Positions 44,001 through 55,635 of a stretch of 64,000 nt of DNA are shown here, piece by piece. Position numbers and translations under genes: made by a program. Location: positions 246,939,218 to 247,003,217 of the forward strand of contig NC_081406.1 of NCBI RefSeq assembly GCF_030272615.1. Direction: 5' to 3'. The notes beneath the pieces were generated by a model, which saw only the letters and a list, made by a program, of their open reading frames with translations, did no database searches and was not told where the DNA came from. Origin of the DNA: Cryptomeria japonica. Lineage: Eukaryota > Streptophyta > Pinopsida > Cupressales > Cupressaceae. How positions within the stretch are numbered: the first letter of the stretch is position 1; each line of letters opens with the position of its first letter.

Positions 44001-47000
44001 GCATGAAAACTATCACAATGAGAAACAAAATCAACATGAAATTTATCTCAGGAAATGCATCACCATGATTATCTAAAGAATCGACATGAAATGCAAAAGA
44101 ATTATCATAAGGCACAACATTATCATGTATAAAAGGTGGTAGAACATGTATATCATTATCCCTATGCTCCTCATAATATGTAACCTCATGAATTGAAGAA
44201 TAGAGAAACATAGTCATAATGGCATGTAGAAATAGTGGTACATTAGTAGTCTTGATAATCATGTTGGAAAGTATTATCGCTATATGTATCTTTAGAAGGT
44301 AGGGCTACATCATCATTATCCATCACACAAGAGAAATAATAATCACAAATCACATATACAAATGAAGTGAATTCCTTGAAGAAGGATGGAAAAGTAAAAA
44401 ACAAGGTCCATGAAAGAGAAAAAGCTAGATAAGCATGAAAACGACTCATTTATGGAATATGTAGGGTTATCTAAGTGAATAAATGATGAAATAGATAAGC
44501 TTATAATTAAGAATTTCAACAATAAGAAGTTATATAAACGTATTTATTTTTAAATTGAGGAAAAAGGTTTAGTTAATTCACTTCATTTGTGACTTTGAGG
44601 TATTGTTTTGTAGAATGTGTCCAACAATCTAATCTAGTGCTTTATCTCATATACAAGATTGTAATGCTCTAACATATCGTTGGATGATTTTCTCTCTACT
44701 CTAGTTTAACTCCATAGTTATGGTTCACCAACCTTCACATGTGCAAATTTGAATCCTTTCTATGAATTTGACCTTGCATCTCTAACCTTTCAACATGTTA
44801 GGACTTGTTAAGTCAAAATCCTAGGATTGATTAATTACTTGAATAGGTTTTATGACAAGTCAAATAGCCATGCAAGATGCTTGCTTTGTCCTTATCAAAG
44901 CATACACTATTAAAATTGATGCTTTGATTGTAAATTCATTATATAGATCGATCATATAGTATTTGACTAGATGTAATAGAATGGTTTAGGGGAATTATTA
45001 TTGTATACAACACCCTAGTGTGGAAATTGAACATTTCATAACCAAATCAATAATTAATTGTTGGTTGGAAGGAGGTTGTTGTGGATTTGAAACTAAATTT
45101 TAATTTGAAAGTTTGAAGATGCAATTTTGAACATATGATTTCAAACTAGGTTTAGATCCACACTTGTAGATTTAACCTAGGTCAAGGAATTATGAATCTC
45201 TAGATTTGATCTGAAGCCCTTAGATGCATGGTGTTATATTCAATTAAGTTTCTAATTAAATGCAAAAAATGTCACTTTGTATATTACTCATTATGAACGA
45301 GATAAATAGGTCAAAGCGATTCTAAAACATAGGGGACATACCTTTCACCCTTACTATAGTATTAAATAATTTAGCCTATTGGTGTGGTTGAAAAAACTAG
45401 TTTACATAAGAATATTTATTTCTTTTAAAATCATATTATAGTTTGGTATCTATTCTACAATAGTCTAACTTAAATATGCATTCAACATGGATAATTAGTA
45501 ACTCAAAATCATCCAAAGTTGAATTCGATAACTAGTAAATCGAATTCACCCTAAAGATCAAACTAAATTCAACCTGGCCTGATAGGGGGTAAGACTTAAT
45601 AGTTGAGCATGTTCCAATAATTGTTATAGTGCCTATTGATTTAATGCCCTGTATTTTTAACAATATTGCACCAATAATTGTGATTTTAAGTTGTTAGTAT
45701 TGATGATGACTACCCATAATTGAATGAAATGTGTTCCTTAGATCTGAAATGCAACAACTCATCCAATGCCACATCAACACACTACTAAAACATGACTTAA
45801 TGCACAAGTATTGGTCTCACTTGTTTTGGGCCTTTTTGGACACCTTGACAAAAAGCAATCTGGCATGACATCATATTTGATGATGTGACCCTTAAACCTT
45901 GGTTATAAGCAAGGGACATCCCAAGAAAGCTACTATAAAAAACTGAGAGTGATTTGAAATTTCTAGAGAGAATTTTAAGAAGCGCAAAGTTAGGATGCTC
46001 AACTAGGTATTAGAATCCTTTCCCTCAAAAAAATGAACTTTGCCAAATAACACATACGACCATCGTCACGAATCAAACTCAACCAATTCTCTACAACCTT
46101 CATATGTTTTCAAAAACAGATTTAAACCTAAAACTACTGTAAACAACTGATTTAAACCTAAACTTCTGTAAAGTTTCCCATTGTAAACCTCAAATGACCG
46201 GTGGATATGAATGGTGTACTCCACCCCTTGAATAAATTGGCAGGTGATCTGCTGCAGATTAGCACGGATCCTGTTTTCAGTAAAATAGTTGCTTGTGGAT
46301 TTTCGTGTAGAGTACGTTTGAGAAAAATAATACTCCATTGTCTGACATTGGTTTGACTTAATAGTCCTCCCTGCGCACATTCCACGCATCCAATGTCCTT
46401 ACTGATCTTACGGGATCAGCTTTTGTATTAATGTTCAGATATGTCAGCGTTAAACTAATATATTAACACTAGTTATAATGGTGTACTTCGCAGGCTTTTT
46501 CACTGTAATTGTGGTCTCTGACCAACAGATTTGTTTAATATATGGTGGGTTCTGCTTCAGCTTAAATTATGCTAAAAAGGGAAATTTTTAGTTAGTTTAG
46601 AGTTTCTAAAAGACGTAACATGGTGAGAACATGATATGATGGTTTTGAAGCCAATGACAGCGTTTGAGTAGAGGCCAACATTGTGGTTGTCTAGAAGCTT
46701 GTGACTAGAAGAATAAGTTAGAAAATGAGTAGTTTTGAGTTGGTGAGGTAATTGAGTCTCACTTGTTATAATCTAACAATTGTATGGCCGTTTTATAAGA
46801 ATTTGTTTTTGTATTGGTAGTTTTGTAATTGTTTATTGTCATTGTGGGACATTTTGTTATGTATTTTCAAGAATGAGAGTAGGATGAGTTTTCGGCACTA
46901 CATTTTCAATATTTGAAATGTCTTTTGGTGTCACATGAAAGATTGAGAGACTAATGAGAACAAATTACACGTCGCGTGTAAAGGTTGGCTCTCTTTGATA

Positions 47001-47331
47001 ACCTCTTAGATTTCATATTGTAGGGAAATGACAATTGAGATGGGTTTTTATTAAGTTATAGACATTGTTGTGGATGTTGGATGGTGTAGAAGTTGAACGC
47101 AAGTCTAATAAATGAATAACAAATGAGTGCACAAAACACAAAATGGAAGTAAAAATAAAGGAGAACACAATAAATCTCAATGATTCAATTACAAAATTGG
47201 AAGAAATATAAGAATTCATCAATAGGTGAAACCTTTTAGTCACTATCGACCAGGAAATCGGGCTATGAAAATCCAATGAGCATGCATGACAAACTAAGCT
47301 AATCACAAAACTTAATCAAACACACAAATCA
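41001..47331. other. Gene-free AT-rich region
   Basis: Over 6 kb with only short open frames lacking recognisable motifs. No LTR ends with target duplications, coding remnants or RNA genes were recognised. Some stretches (for example 43,400-43,600, repeating gaycatgtg and aagatyaggt) look like short local duplications. Old, unrecognisable repeats are the likely content. Confidence 0.45.
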
Positions 47332-48393
47332 TGTTGGTATTATGAATGTGTTGCATTGGTTTTGTCATTGATGTCAACACTTGTCAACACTTATCCTTGT
47401 GGAGATCTTTGGTTATGTTCATCGGTATGTTCAGTGACTTATGCATAGTCACCAGTATTTGGTTCACCGACAAGTTATATTGTTAACCGACACTGAGGAT
47501 GATCTGTTATCATCTAGAGATTACTTGGTTATGTCGAAGACATTGTTTGGATACTTGGTTTTGGTGATTTGATTATTGGTACAATCGAGTTTGCATATTT
47601 GTTGTTATCGGCAAATAGGTTTAGGTTATGGACCGACAAGCATTATCTATTCCAGATCAACACGACACGTTATGGAGATGATTTGTTACTATTGTACATG
47701 CATTGAGCCGACATCATGCATCGCATATTGATTCATTTGTAATTGATTTAATTGTAATATCTTAGTAAGCCGACCTATACATTTGGTCTTAGGTTTTGGT
47801 ATATATGTAAGATCTCATTTGTGAGATTAGGGAGAGTGGTGTGAAAAAGGATTGTAATAAGGTATATGTGAATATAAGTAGAGCTATACACGCAGACATC
47901 ATTTGAAGATTCAAGGAAGGTATGAGGAAGACAATCAGAGCTTAACCGGTAGTGAATCCAACATATGAAGATGTTATTTTGAGCAGTACATTATCATTGG
48001 ATTTAACCATCCAATTGTAGTCAGTGTGACTCCCATTTTGTGATTGAGCAGTGAGCTCTAGGCAGTTGGCCTTTCTGCATGTGCAGACCCCATTTGTACA
48101 CACATACTATCTGCAGTAGTATCATCTGATTGTGGGTAAGGTTTCCCACCATGGTTTTTCCTCTTACAGGGTTTCCATGTACAAATAATTGTGTTATGTA
48201 TGTTATTTGTCTTTTTGTTTCATGCATTAAACTTTATCGGTACTATTATTAACTGCAAAACTGTCTACCGACATTAAAGTTTGGTTTACCGGTATTATGC
48301 ATTAAGTTTGGTTAAGTTATATTTGAGATGAAATTATTAGACAACTGATTCACCCCCCCGCCCCCCCCTCTCAATTGCCTCCGGGTCCTAACA
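47332..48393 (+). mobile_element. Solo copia-type LTR with target-site duplication AATCA (1,062 bp)
   Basis: Starts TGTTGGTATTATG at 47,332 and ends in a cytosine-rich run and GGGTCCTAACA at 48,393. Flanks are aatca at 47,327-47,331 and aatca at 48,394-48,398. The segment at about 47,940-48,090 resembles the LTR at 48,859 (accggta.tgaatc, gcagtaca..tcattgga, gagcagtgagctctaggcag, ttggcc), so it belongs to a related family. It also carries ccggta motifs. No internal region is left. Confidence 0.9.
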
Positions 48394-48858
48394 AATCAAA
48401 CCTAATCTAACCAACAAAATTACCGAAACAAAACATAATTCAAAACATGATGCAAACTATCACTTCCATGCTTCTTCAATAAAATTCTCCTACTTCTCCT
48501 TTCTTCTCCAATATAGGTATGTTTCTCTCACAATGCGTATGATGGCGAGATTACTAGAAGTGTGATTATGAAAACTAAATTGACAAAGTAATGACGACCA
48601 AGATCGAATTGATTTTTGGGACATCGAACGGACATGATCAAATGCACAACAAAGTTGCCATTCGGGAGATGGATGAAAATGGAAGAAAGTTGAGGAGAAG
48701 GTATTATTGATAATTAATAAATAAAATCTTTAATTATCTCCTCATGAAAATTAAATTAGTAGGTTGAAGATATTATGGAGATTTAATTTTTTAAATTATT
48801 AAATATCTACATATGAGAGGATGAATAGAAGAATTAAAAAATAAAAAAGCGAGGATTA
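48394..48858. other. AT-rich flank into which the complete element inserted
   Basis: Contains gataattaataaataaaatctttaattatctcctcat-like stretches that continue on the other side of the insertion at 55,636. The two halves were joined before insertion. The TA-rich pattern with tctcctc resembles the U3 of the Tat LTR at 57,869 read on the minus strand, so this may be an old LTR; this is inference. Confidence 0.4.
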
Positions 48859-49776
48859 TGTTGGCATATGGACACTCCAATGAGACATTGTGTGTGATTG
48901 AAGTTTTTGTCATTGATGGCAACCTTGCAATCCTATGGCATTGGCAAGACATTATACCGGCAAAAGCATTACATAGGCAACCTTGCAATCCTATGGCACC
49001 AGCAAGACATTATACCGGCAAAAGCATTACACAGGCAACCTTGCAATCCTATGGCACTGACAAGACATTATACCGGCAAAGCATTATTCAAACAAGACAG
49101 TGCACCGACATCAGCAAGATCAATCTACACCGGCATCGGCACAAAAGGAAATATGTATACTAGCACAGAGGTCGACAAGATTTTTGATATGTAATATTTT
49201 GTTTATTATTGTAAGCCGACTTGGCAAATTGTAAAATGACTCTTGTATATAAAAGAGATCATTGTAGACTTTTATAGGATATGGATAGAAAGCATAAATA
49301 AATTATAAGGCAGACCTAATGTGCGAATTGTAGGTCAAGGGTATATGTAAAGAACAGAGCAAGAACCGGTACTGAATCTGGCATTGAAGATGCTATTGTA
49401 AAGCAGTACAGATCATTGGATTTGCATAATCCTCATTGTAAGTTAGTGTGACTTCTTATTGAGCAGTGAGCTCTAGGCAGTTGGCCTTCCTGCTTGTGCA
49501 GGCCCCTATTGTAAGTAATATTCTCTTATTAGCTAGTAAGTGAATATTGTGGGTCACAAATCCCACCGAGGTTTTTTCCACATTGGGTTTCCTCGTTAAA
49601 CATCTTGTGTTATGGTGTTCTTTTCATGTGGATGTTTTTGATTCTGTTATTTACATTAATTCTTGCATACCGGTATACTGTTACTTTATGTTCTGCATGT
49701 TCAGTTTTAAAAAAATTTCATTACCGATCAGATACTAATTCACCCCCCCCTCTTAGTATCTGTGGGAACCCTAACA
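48859..49776 (+). repeat. 5' LTR of the non-autonomous element (918 bp)
   Basis: TGTTGGCATATGG to GGAACCCTAACA. It has three tandem copies of a 58-bp unit (about 48,919-49,092), a TATA-like TATATAAAAG at about 49,236, and near the end the block gattcaccccccc. Nearly identical to 54,684-55,630. The LTR holds promoter and polyadenylation signals for the element RNA. Confidence 0.93.
48919..49092 (+). repeat. 58-bp tandem repeats in the LTR
   Basis: Three units starting ggcaaccttgcaatcctatgg, each followed by a variant of caccagcaagacattataccggcaaaagcattacac. The third is slightly shortened. The same triplet is in the 3' LTR at about 54,741-54,915. Each unit contains an accggc, so copy number changes the number of CCGG sites. 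Confidence 0.9.
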
Positions 49777-49778
49777 AT

Positions 49779-49790
49779 TGGTATCAGAGC
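49779..49790 (+). promoter_or_regulatory. Primer-binding site for initiator Met tRNA
   Basis: TGGTATCAGAGC two bases after the LTR end, the standard plant Ty1/copia site complementary to the 3' end of initiator methionine tRNA. It primes minus-strand DNA synthesis. Confidence 0.95.
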
Positions 49791-49847
49791 CTGGTCCTCT
49801 ATTTTCAGAAGCCTAACAGCTTGAGGAAGATCTTGACACCGGTAAAG

Positions 49848-50995
49848 ATGGAAAATCTGATGAAGCAACTTGAAGGAGCTCTTATTGACTATGATGCAGA
49901 GAAGTTGAAAAATATCAAATTAGAAGATAATTTAAAAGTAGCTCAGGACATTATTCAGGCACTTCAAGAAAATCTTACTGTCACAAGAAATAAGAGAAGA
50001 GAACTTTGTGAAAAACTGCAAAATGAGAATGATGAAAAGGAATCACTAAATGATATGATAAGCAAATTGAAACAAGAGATTATGACAACAAAAAATGAAA
50101 TGCAGGATATGACTATGAGATTTTGCAAAGAGATTGAGGACAGAAAGAAGAATTGACCAGAAGACTAAGTGATGCAGCAAACGAGAACACAAGACTTAGC
50201 TATGAAAATGACATGTTGAAGACAGATCTGATGCATACTCAGAATGACTCAAATGAACTAATGAGATAAAAAGAAATCTTGGAAAGGGAATTGGAAACTG
50301 CAAATCAACACAAAGAAAAATTCAAGAAAAGCTCAGAAGAACTTGGTACCTTATTTAAGAATCAAAAACCCAAAGGTGACACTTCTGGAATTGGATTTGA
50401 TGTTGGAGAAAGCTCTGGTACTGCAAATACCCAAGATCACAGCAAACCGGTAAGACCTTCTAATACTTACAAATTCAATGGAAAATGCTTTAACTGCAAT
50501 AAATATGGTCATAGGGCAAATGAATGTAGATCTAGGAATTATCAGAACATCAATCCTCCCACCAGTCAATGCACCAAATGCAACAAAATTGGTCATAACT
50601 CTAAAAATTGCAGAATGAATGTAAGATGTTATGTTTGTGGAAGATTTGGTCATTTATCAAATAAATGCAGAACACAAACCGACATAGGTTATGGGAAAGC
50701 TATTTAGAAAAATAATGTAACTTGTTATGCATGTAACAAGATTGGTCATATTGCTAAATTTTGTAGAAGTAAAGGTACACCGGTAGATAACAAAAGCACT
50801 AGTTTGAAAGGTAAAGAAAAGGTTGAAGAAGTTAAGCAAGAATTTTCAAAGCAATGGATTAGAAAAGGTAATCTAAATATTGGGGATACTCCTCCACCGG
50901 TAGAACCAACAAATGCTCTACCGGTAGGACAATATGATGCTCCACCGGCAAGAAAAAGCAATACTCCACTGGCAGGATGTTCTTCATCAAATTGA
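49848..50995 (+). pseudogene. Gag remnant: coiled coil plus four CCHC zinc knuckles
   Basis: ATG 49,848 opens a Gag-like protein lacking the N-terminal UBN2-type domain of copia Gags: it starts almost at once in a long coiled coil (residues about 10-170, rich in Glu, Lys, Leu, Asn). Four knuckles C-x2-C-x4-H-x4-C follow at 50,486-50,764 (CFNCNKYGH, CTKCNKIGH, CYVCGRFGH, CYACNKIGH). The tail is proline-rich with repeated PPV/PVG phrases and ends at TGA 50,993-50,995. Breaks: a frame change near 50,155, a TAA near 50,268 and a TAG at 50,704-50,706. The knuckles suggest RNA packaging. Confidence 0.85.
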
Positions 50996-51301
50996 AGAAA
51001 ATTATCTTGAGGGTTTGGCAATCAAATGACACATGTGCTATTATTCCCTCGGTTAGAGAAAAGAAGCTGAAAATCATTCATTATCGGCAAATAAAGTTAA
51101 GCTAATACATTACCGGCAAGCAATTAATGTGGTAGGTAGCAGAAAAGACTTTATAAAATAAGGTTTTTGGCTCCATTTCATTTCACCGTGAATTCAAACT
51201 TTTAGAGAGCGCGAAGATTTCCGAGCTAAGGCATTCCGAGCAAAGAGGCAAAGCACTTCAGCAATCAATCCATCCAAAGGTAGAAAAAGGTATTTATCAT
51301 C
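50996..51301 (+). other. Spacer between gag and the second ORF
   Basis: About 300 bases without an open frame. It follows the gag stop and includes caccgtgaattc and an AT-rich stretch. The second ORF's ATG at 51,302 lies in tatcatcATGG, a good plant start context (purine at -3 is absent, G at +4 present). Could hold a splice acceptor or subgenomic promoter, but none is evident. Confidence 0.35.
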
Positions 51302-54300
51302 ATGGCATCTTTCTCTACACCTGAATTCATAGCAAACCCTACAGTAGTCGAAGTTATAAAACAACCTAGGCCCATGTTTTAGCTAGTTCCCGAGGTAGCT
51401 AAGAAAGATGACAACACAGGTGCTCTTTCAAAAATTCCAAAAGGTGTTGTTTATGCAGAAGACCCTAGAATGTATATTCATTGCAACATAGAGGAATTAG
51501 GTGATGAAGAAATCAAAAACATGTATAAGTCTGTTATATGTGACGACTCCGGGAATGTGAAACCTGAACATAAAATTGTTGAAACCCTAGGATTCACTGA
51601 AATCCTCTGCATTCCTAAATTTCCCAAGGAAGTGGTTAGGATAGTTTTAAGCAGGGTACATGGTTCATTCTTTTGGCTTGACTCAGTGCATAAAATTACA
51701 AAGGAAGCTGTGAAAGCAGTAATAGGGTTACCTTCCACTGGTAACAAACCTGACAAAACCAAGAAGGTCTCCAATGACTTGGTAGCAAACTTAACTGGTG
51801 CAACATCCGACAAGAGATTATTGAGGGTTAATGATGTGACCGATACAAATGTTAGATTTGTTAGCATGATTTTAGGTTACAAAGCAACTCATGCTAATAG
51901 GCTTAACTCAATTTCCAGTTTATGCATAAAGAGTGCTTATGACATGGTTAAGGACAATGTGAAAATTGATATCTGTGAATGGTTAAAGGATGAGTTAATT
52001 GACAATTTAGCAAAAATCAAGAAGGATAAGAAAGGAACCTTTAGAATTGGAAATTTACTTGTATGCTTAATGCTACATATAACCAAATAGGCTCCTGGTA
52101 TAGGCAACAAGGATTTTGGATTTGACATACCGGTAGGAAAACAATTGTTTGGCTTATTCAACAACATGGGTGAAAATAGAGAAAAGAATATCAATGAGTA
52201 TTGCACTAAAGGTCAGAATGAATAAGAGGATCAGACTATCACAGGAAATTGTCAACAAATATAAGGATGATATATGTTTTGTAATAAAAAAGGATGAGAT
52301 CTGGATGGAAGCAGTCATCCCAAGGACAATCTGGGTAACAGAGATGGGGTATGAAACAGATGACCACATAGTGGAAACTTATGCCAAAGCACTTATGGAA
52401 GCCCCCAATGAACCAAAAGAAGAAGTATTTGGTAGTGCTGAGACCATTGAAAGTCAAATTCAATCTAAGAAGAGAGTGAAAAAGGTTGAGGCATTTGTGA
52501 GAAAAGGAACCAGACAAGCAAAAGCCATAAAAGAAGATGTATTAAAGAAAACCGGCATAACTGAAGATGAGTTGGCAGCCCAACAACCTGAAACTCATCT
52601 ATCACCGGTATGCACTTCCTCAGAAGGAGATATGCCAGCAACTTTCAAAAGAGTTGTCAGAAAAAGAGACCCCTCACCAGTAACCACTCCTTCACCTAGA
52701 AGGACAAGACAAAAGCAACAAGCCGTAAGATCTTCGGTCAGGAAAGTCACACCCAAGAAGAAGCTAACCCCCAAAAAGAAGAAGAAGACAAACACTGACT
52801 TGGCCCCTCTTGACATATTACTGAATGAGATCACAGAGGAAGGTAAATTGAAAAACATAGGGAAAATCTATGACACCCTATCAGATGATGAGAAAGGACA
52901 AGTTGAAGAGAGTGTCATATTACACATGGACATGTATAAAAAGTTTTTGTTGCAAGTCTTAAATGAAATTCCTGATGAACTATATAAAAGACTTGAGGCC
53001 AAAAGGCAAGGAATAATTGAGTTGGATAAGCAAATAAAAATAGAAAAATTACTTGCAGTATACCCGGTCAACTCTCCTAAGGAAATTGATGATTTGATAG
53101 CTCAGGCCAACCGGACAGTTTTTTCCACTGCACACTAACAAATATCACTAATGGCAGGTAGAGTTACTGAAGTTTCAAAGGAAACAGAAGATGGTTGGGA
53201 TACATTCTTGGTTGAAAAGGAAAAACAAGAAGAATATAGGAATCCCAAGCCCATTCTGGTATATCAGAAGGACAAAGGGAAAGGTAAAGTTGGTGGACCA
53301 CCAAGTATCAAGATTAGAGACAACTTACCCCCACCTCCTTTAAATACTCCACCGGTAAAAACAACAACTACAGAAGATCAACCAGTAGCTAAGAGTATGG
53401 ACACAAAGGATAATAATCCTAATCCTGAAGTCCTATATACTGTAAATGTTGATACTCAGAAAATCAACATAGTGGTAAATAAGGATACAACAGATAAATC
53501 AGGAAACAAAGAGCAATCAGCAGCAGATTCAGAGAAAAAGATGGAATCTGGAACACAAACAGAGAAACCAACAGAGCTAAAGGCTTCAGAACAGATGCCA
53601 CCAGTAAGAAATGATGCAGGAAAACCAGTGCTTAAAGAGATGGAGACACAAATAGACCTACCAGAGGTCAATACTAGCATGGTCACTTCCACCGGCACTC
53701 AGTTTGTTGGATCACCATCAAATGTAACAGAGGTATTGCTTGAATCTATCAAGAAAATAACTGATTATAGCTCACAAGCTTATAAAGCGATAGATGATTC
53801 AATTCCTATTTTGAAATCAATAGCTCCAAATTGTAATATAGCCAAAAAAGATTCTTTAGGCCAGTTGGATACACTTTGTAAATATATTTCTGGAAATTTT
53901 GAACAAACAAAGGTAAAATCTATAAAGGAAAGTGTAGAAAAAGAGAAACAAAAATTCTTTGAGGAAGGAATAAAGAAGTGTAACAAGGAATTTGACACAC
54001 TTCTACCGGAACTGTGCAATTTATTGAAAGAGCACAAAACTCTGTATAAAGACACCTGTAAGATAAACTTTTTGACTATAGATGTAGACAAAAAGATGAG
54101 CAAGGTACAGGAAGAGATAAATAAACTTGCAGATAATTTTGTTAACTCACCCGATGCATTATCAGTTTTTGAGGAAAAGATAACAAATCTTGAGGAATAA
54201 TTGCTCAAATTAGAAAGAGAGAAAGAGAAAATAATAAACAAGGCAAAATTCTTGAGATCTAAACTAAGTCCAAGATTGGACTATTTAGCATCTCTGCCGA

Positions 54301-54479
54301 AGGAAATATTAGAGGCACTAACACAGGGAAGCAAAACATCGGCAGAGCACTTGCAGCATCTCACCGGTACAGTATACAGAACTAAGATAGCAATAAAAGA
54401 TAGCAAGAAGTTTATGGATGGTATAAACTTAATTTTGGGAGATATTCTTCAGATAATAACTATCCAGCTACAAGGTTGA
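51302..54479 (+). pseudogene. Second coding region of the non-autonomous element (about 1,059 codons, unknown protein)
   Basis: From ATG 51,302, one frame continues with a TAG at about 51,380 and another at 52,088-52,090, a single frame change at about 52,170-52,190, then TAA at 53,136-53,138 and TAA at 54,198-54,200, ending at TGA 54,477-54,479. The first about 260 residues form a compact-looking domain (EDPRMYIHCNIEEL; GFTEILCIPKFPKEVVRIVL; HKITKEAVKAVIGLPSTGNK; NSISSLCIKSAYDMV) that may belong to the plant transposon-associated or mobile-domain type proteins. Then comes a basic Lys/Arg-rich segment (TPKKKLTPKKKKKTN, possible nuclear signal), a Ser/Thr/Pro-rich segment and a long C-terminal coiled coil. 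No RT, integrase or protease motif, signal peptide or membrane segment. It sits where Sireviruses carry an env-like ORF. Confidence 0.75.
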
Positions 54480-54528
54480 GGTTATGGATTGGTACAACTA
54501 CAAAATCTACTAACCTTTGTCATTGATG

Positions 54529-54683
54529 CCAAAGGGGGAGTAGTAGGATGAGAAAATTCAAAGCACAGGGATCAAATGCTCAGGGGGAGCTCTCACATTT
54601 TTGGTAACATTTTGGTCTACACATTTTTGGATATCTTTTTGAAATTTCTCATGAGTGTTGCCATCAATGCCAAAGGGGGAGAT
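54529..54683 (+). promoter_or_regulatory. Three polypurine tracts before the 3' LTR
   Basis: ccaaagggggag at 54,529-54,540, cagggggagc at 54,581-54,590 and gccaaagggggaga at about 54,669-54,682, the last one directly before the 3' LTR. The first and third are also preceded by similar sequence (cattgatgcc, catcaatgcc), suggesting duplication. Polypurine tracts prime plus-strand synthesis; multiple tracts are a described Sirevirus feature. Confidence 0.8.
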
Positions 54684-55630
54684 TGTTGGCATATGGACAC
54701 TCCAATGAGACATTGTGTGTGATTGAAGGTTTGTCATTGATGGCAACCTTGAAATCCTATGGCATCGGCAAGACATTATCCTGGCAAAAGTATTACACAG
54801 GAAACCTTGCAATCCTATGGCACCAGCAAGACATTATACCGGCAAAAGCATTACACAGGCAACCTTGCAATCCTATGGCACCAGCAAGACATTATACCGG
54901 CAAAGCATTATTCAAACAAGACAGTGCACCGGCATCAACAAGATCAATCTACACCGGCACCGGCACCGGCACAGAAGATGTACACCAACACAGAAGGAAA
55001 TATGTATACCAGCACAGAGGCTGACAGGATTTTTGATATGTAATATTTTGTTTATTATTGTAAGTCGACTTGGCAAATTGTAAAATGACTCTTGTATATA
55101 AAAGAGGTCATTATAGACTTTTATAGGATATGGATAGAAAGCATAAATAAATTATAAGACAGACCTAATGTGCGAATTGTAGGTCAAGGGTATATGTAAA
55201 TAACAGAGCAAGAACCGGTACTGAATCTGGCATTGAAGATGCTATTGTAAAGTAGTACAGATCATTGGATTTGCATAATCCTCATTGTAAGTCAGTGTGA
55301 CTTCTTATTGAGCAGTGAGCTCTAGGCAGTTGGCCATCCTGCATGTGCAGGCCCCTATTGTAAGTAATATTCTCTTATTGGCCAGTAAGTGAATATTGTG
55401 GGTCACAAATCCCACCGAGGTTTTTCCCACATCGGGTTTCCTCGTTAAACATCTTGTGTTATGGTGTTCTTTTCATGTGGATGTTTTTGATTTTGTTATT
55501 TACATTAATTCTTCCATACCGGTATACTGTTACTTTATGTTCTGCATGTTCAGTTTTAAGAAAATTTCATTACCGATCAGATACTGATTCACCCCCCCCC
55601 ACTCTCTCAGTATCTGTGGGAACCCTAACA
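54684..55630 (+). repeat. 3' LTR of the non-autonomous element (947 bp)
   Basis: TGTTGGCATATGG to GGAACCCTAACA, followed by target duplication gatta. It is 29 bases longer than the 5' LTR, mostly from extra ccggca units at about 54,952-54,990 and a small duplicated segment. TATA-like TATATAAAAG at about 55,097. Confidence 0.93.
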
Positions 55631-55635
55631 GATTA

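Larger units (their letters stand above)
48859..55630 (+). mobile_element. Complete non-autonomous Sirevirus-like Ty1/copia element without pol
   Basis: A 6,772-bp element with all structural marks: 5-bp target duplication GATTA (48,854-48,858 and 55,631-55,635), 5' LTR, primer-binding site for initiator Met tRNA, gag remnant, a second long coding region, polypurine tracts and 3' LTR. No protease, integrase, RT or RNase H is encoded, so it depended on enzymes from another element. Repeated polypurine tracts, CCGG-rich LTRs, a coiled-coil Gag and a long downstream ORF are features reported for Sireviruses. Both ORFs now carry stops. The LTRs differ by a small number of substitutions and one 29-base length difference, so insertion is not ancient. 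Confidence 0.88.

Noticed and set aside
46066-46389. Minus-strand ORF of 107 codons (and an overlapping one of 75)
   Set aside because: Two overlapping frames with no motif, no splice context and no similarity to anything else in the window.
48919-49092. CRISPR-like array (regular repeats)
   Set aside because: The repeats are direct tandem units without unique spacers, in a plant LTR.
48858-49194. Overlapping open frames in the LTR repeats (phrases such as LAILWHQQDIIPAKALH)
   Set aside because: They arise because the 58-bp tandem units happen to be open in several frames. They lie in the LTR and recur in the 3' LTR; no independent evidence of coding.
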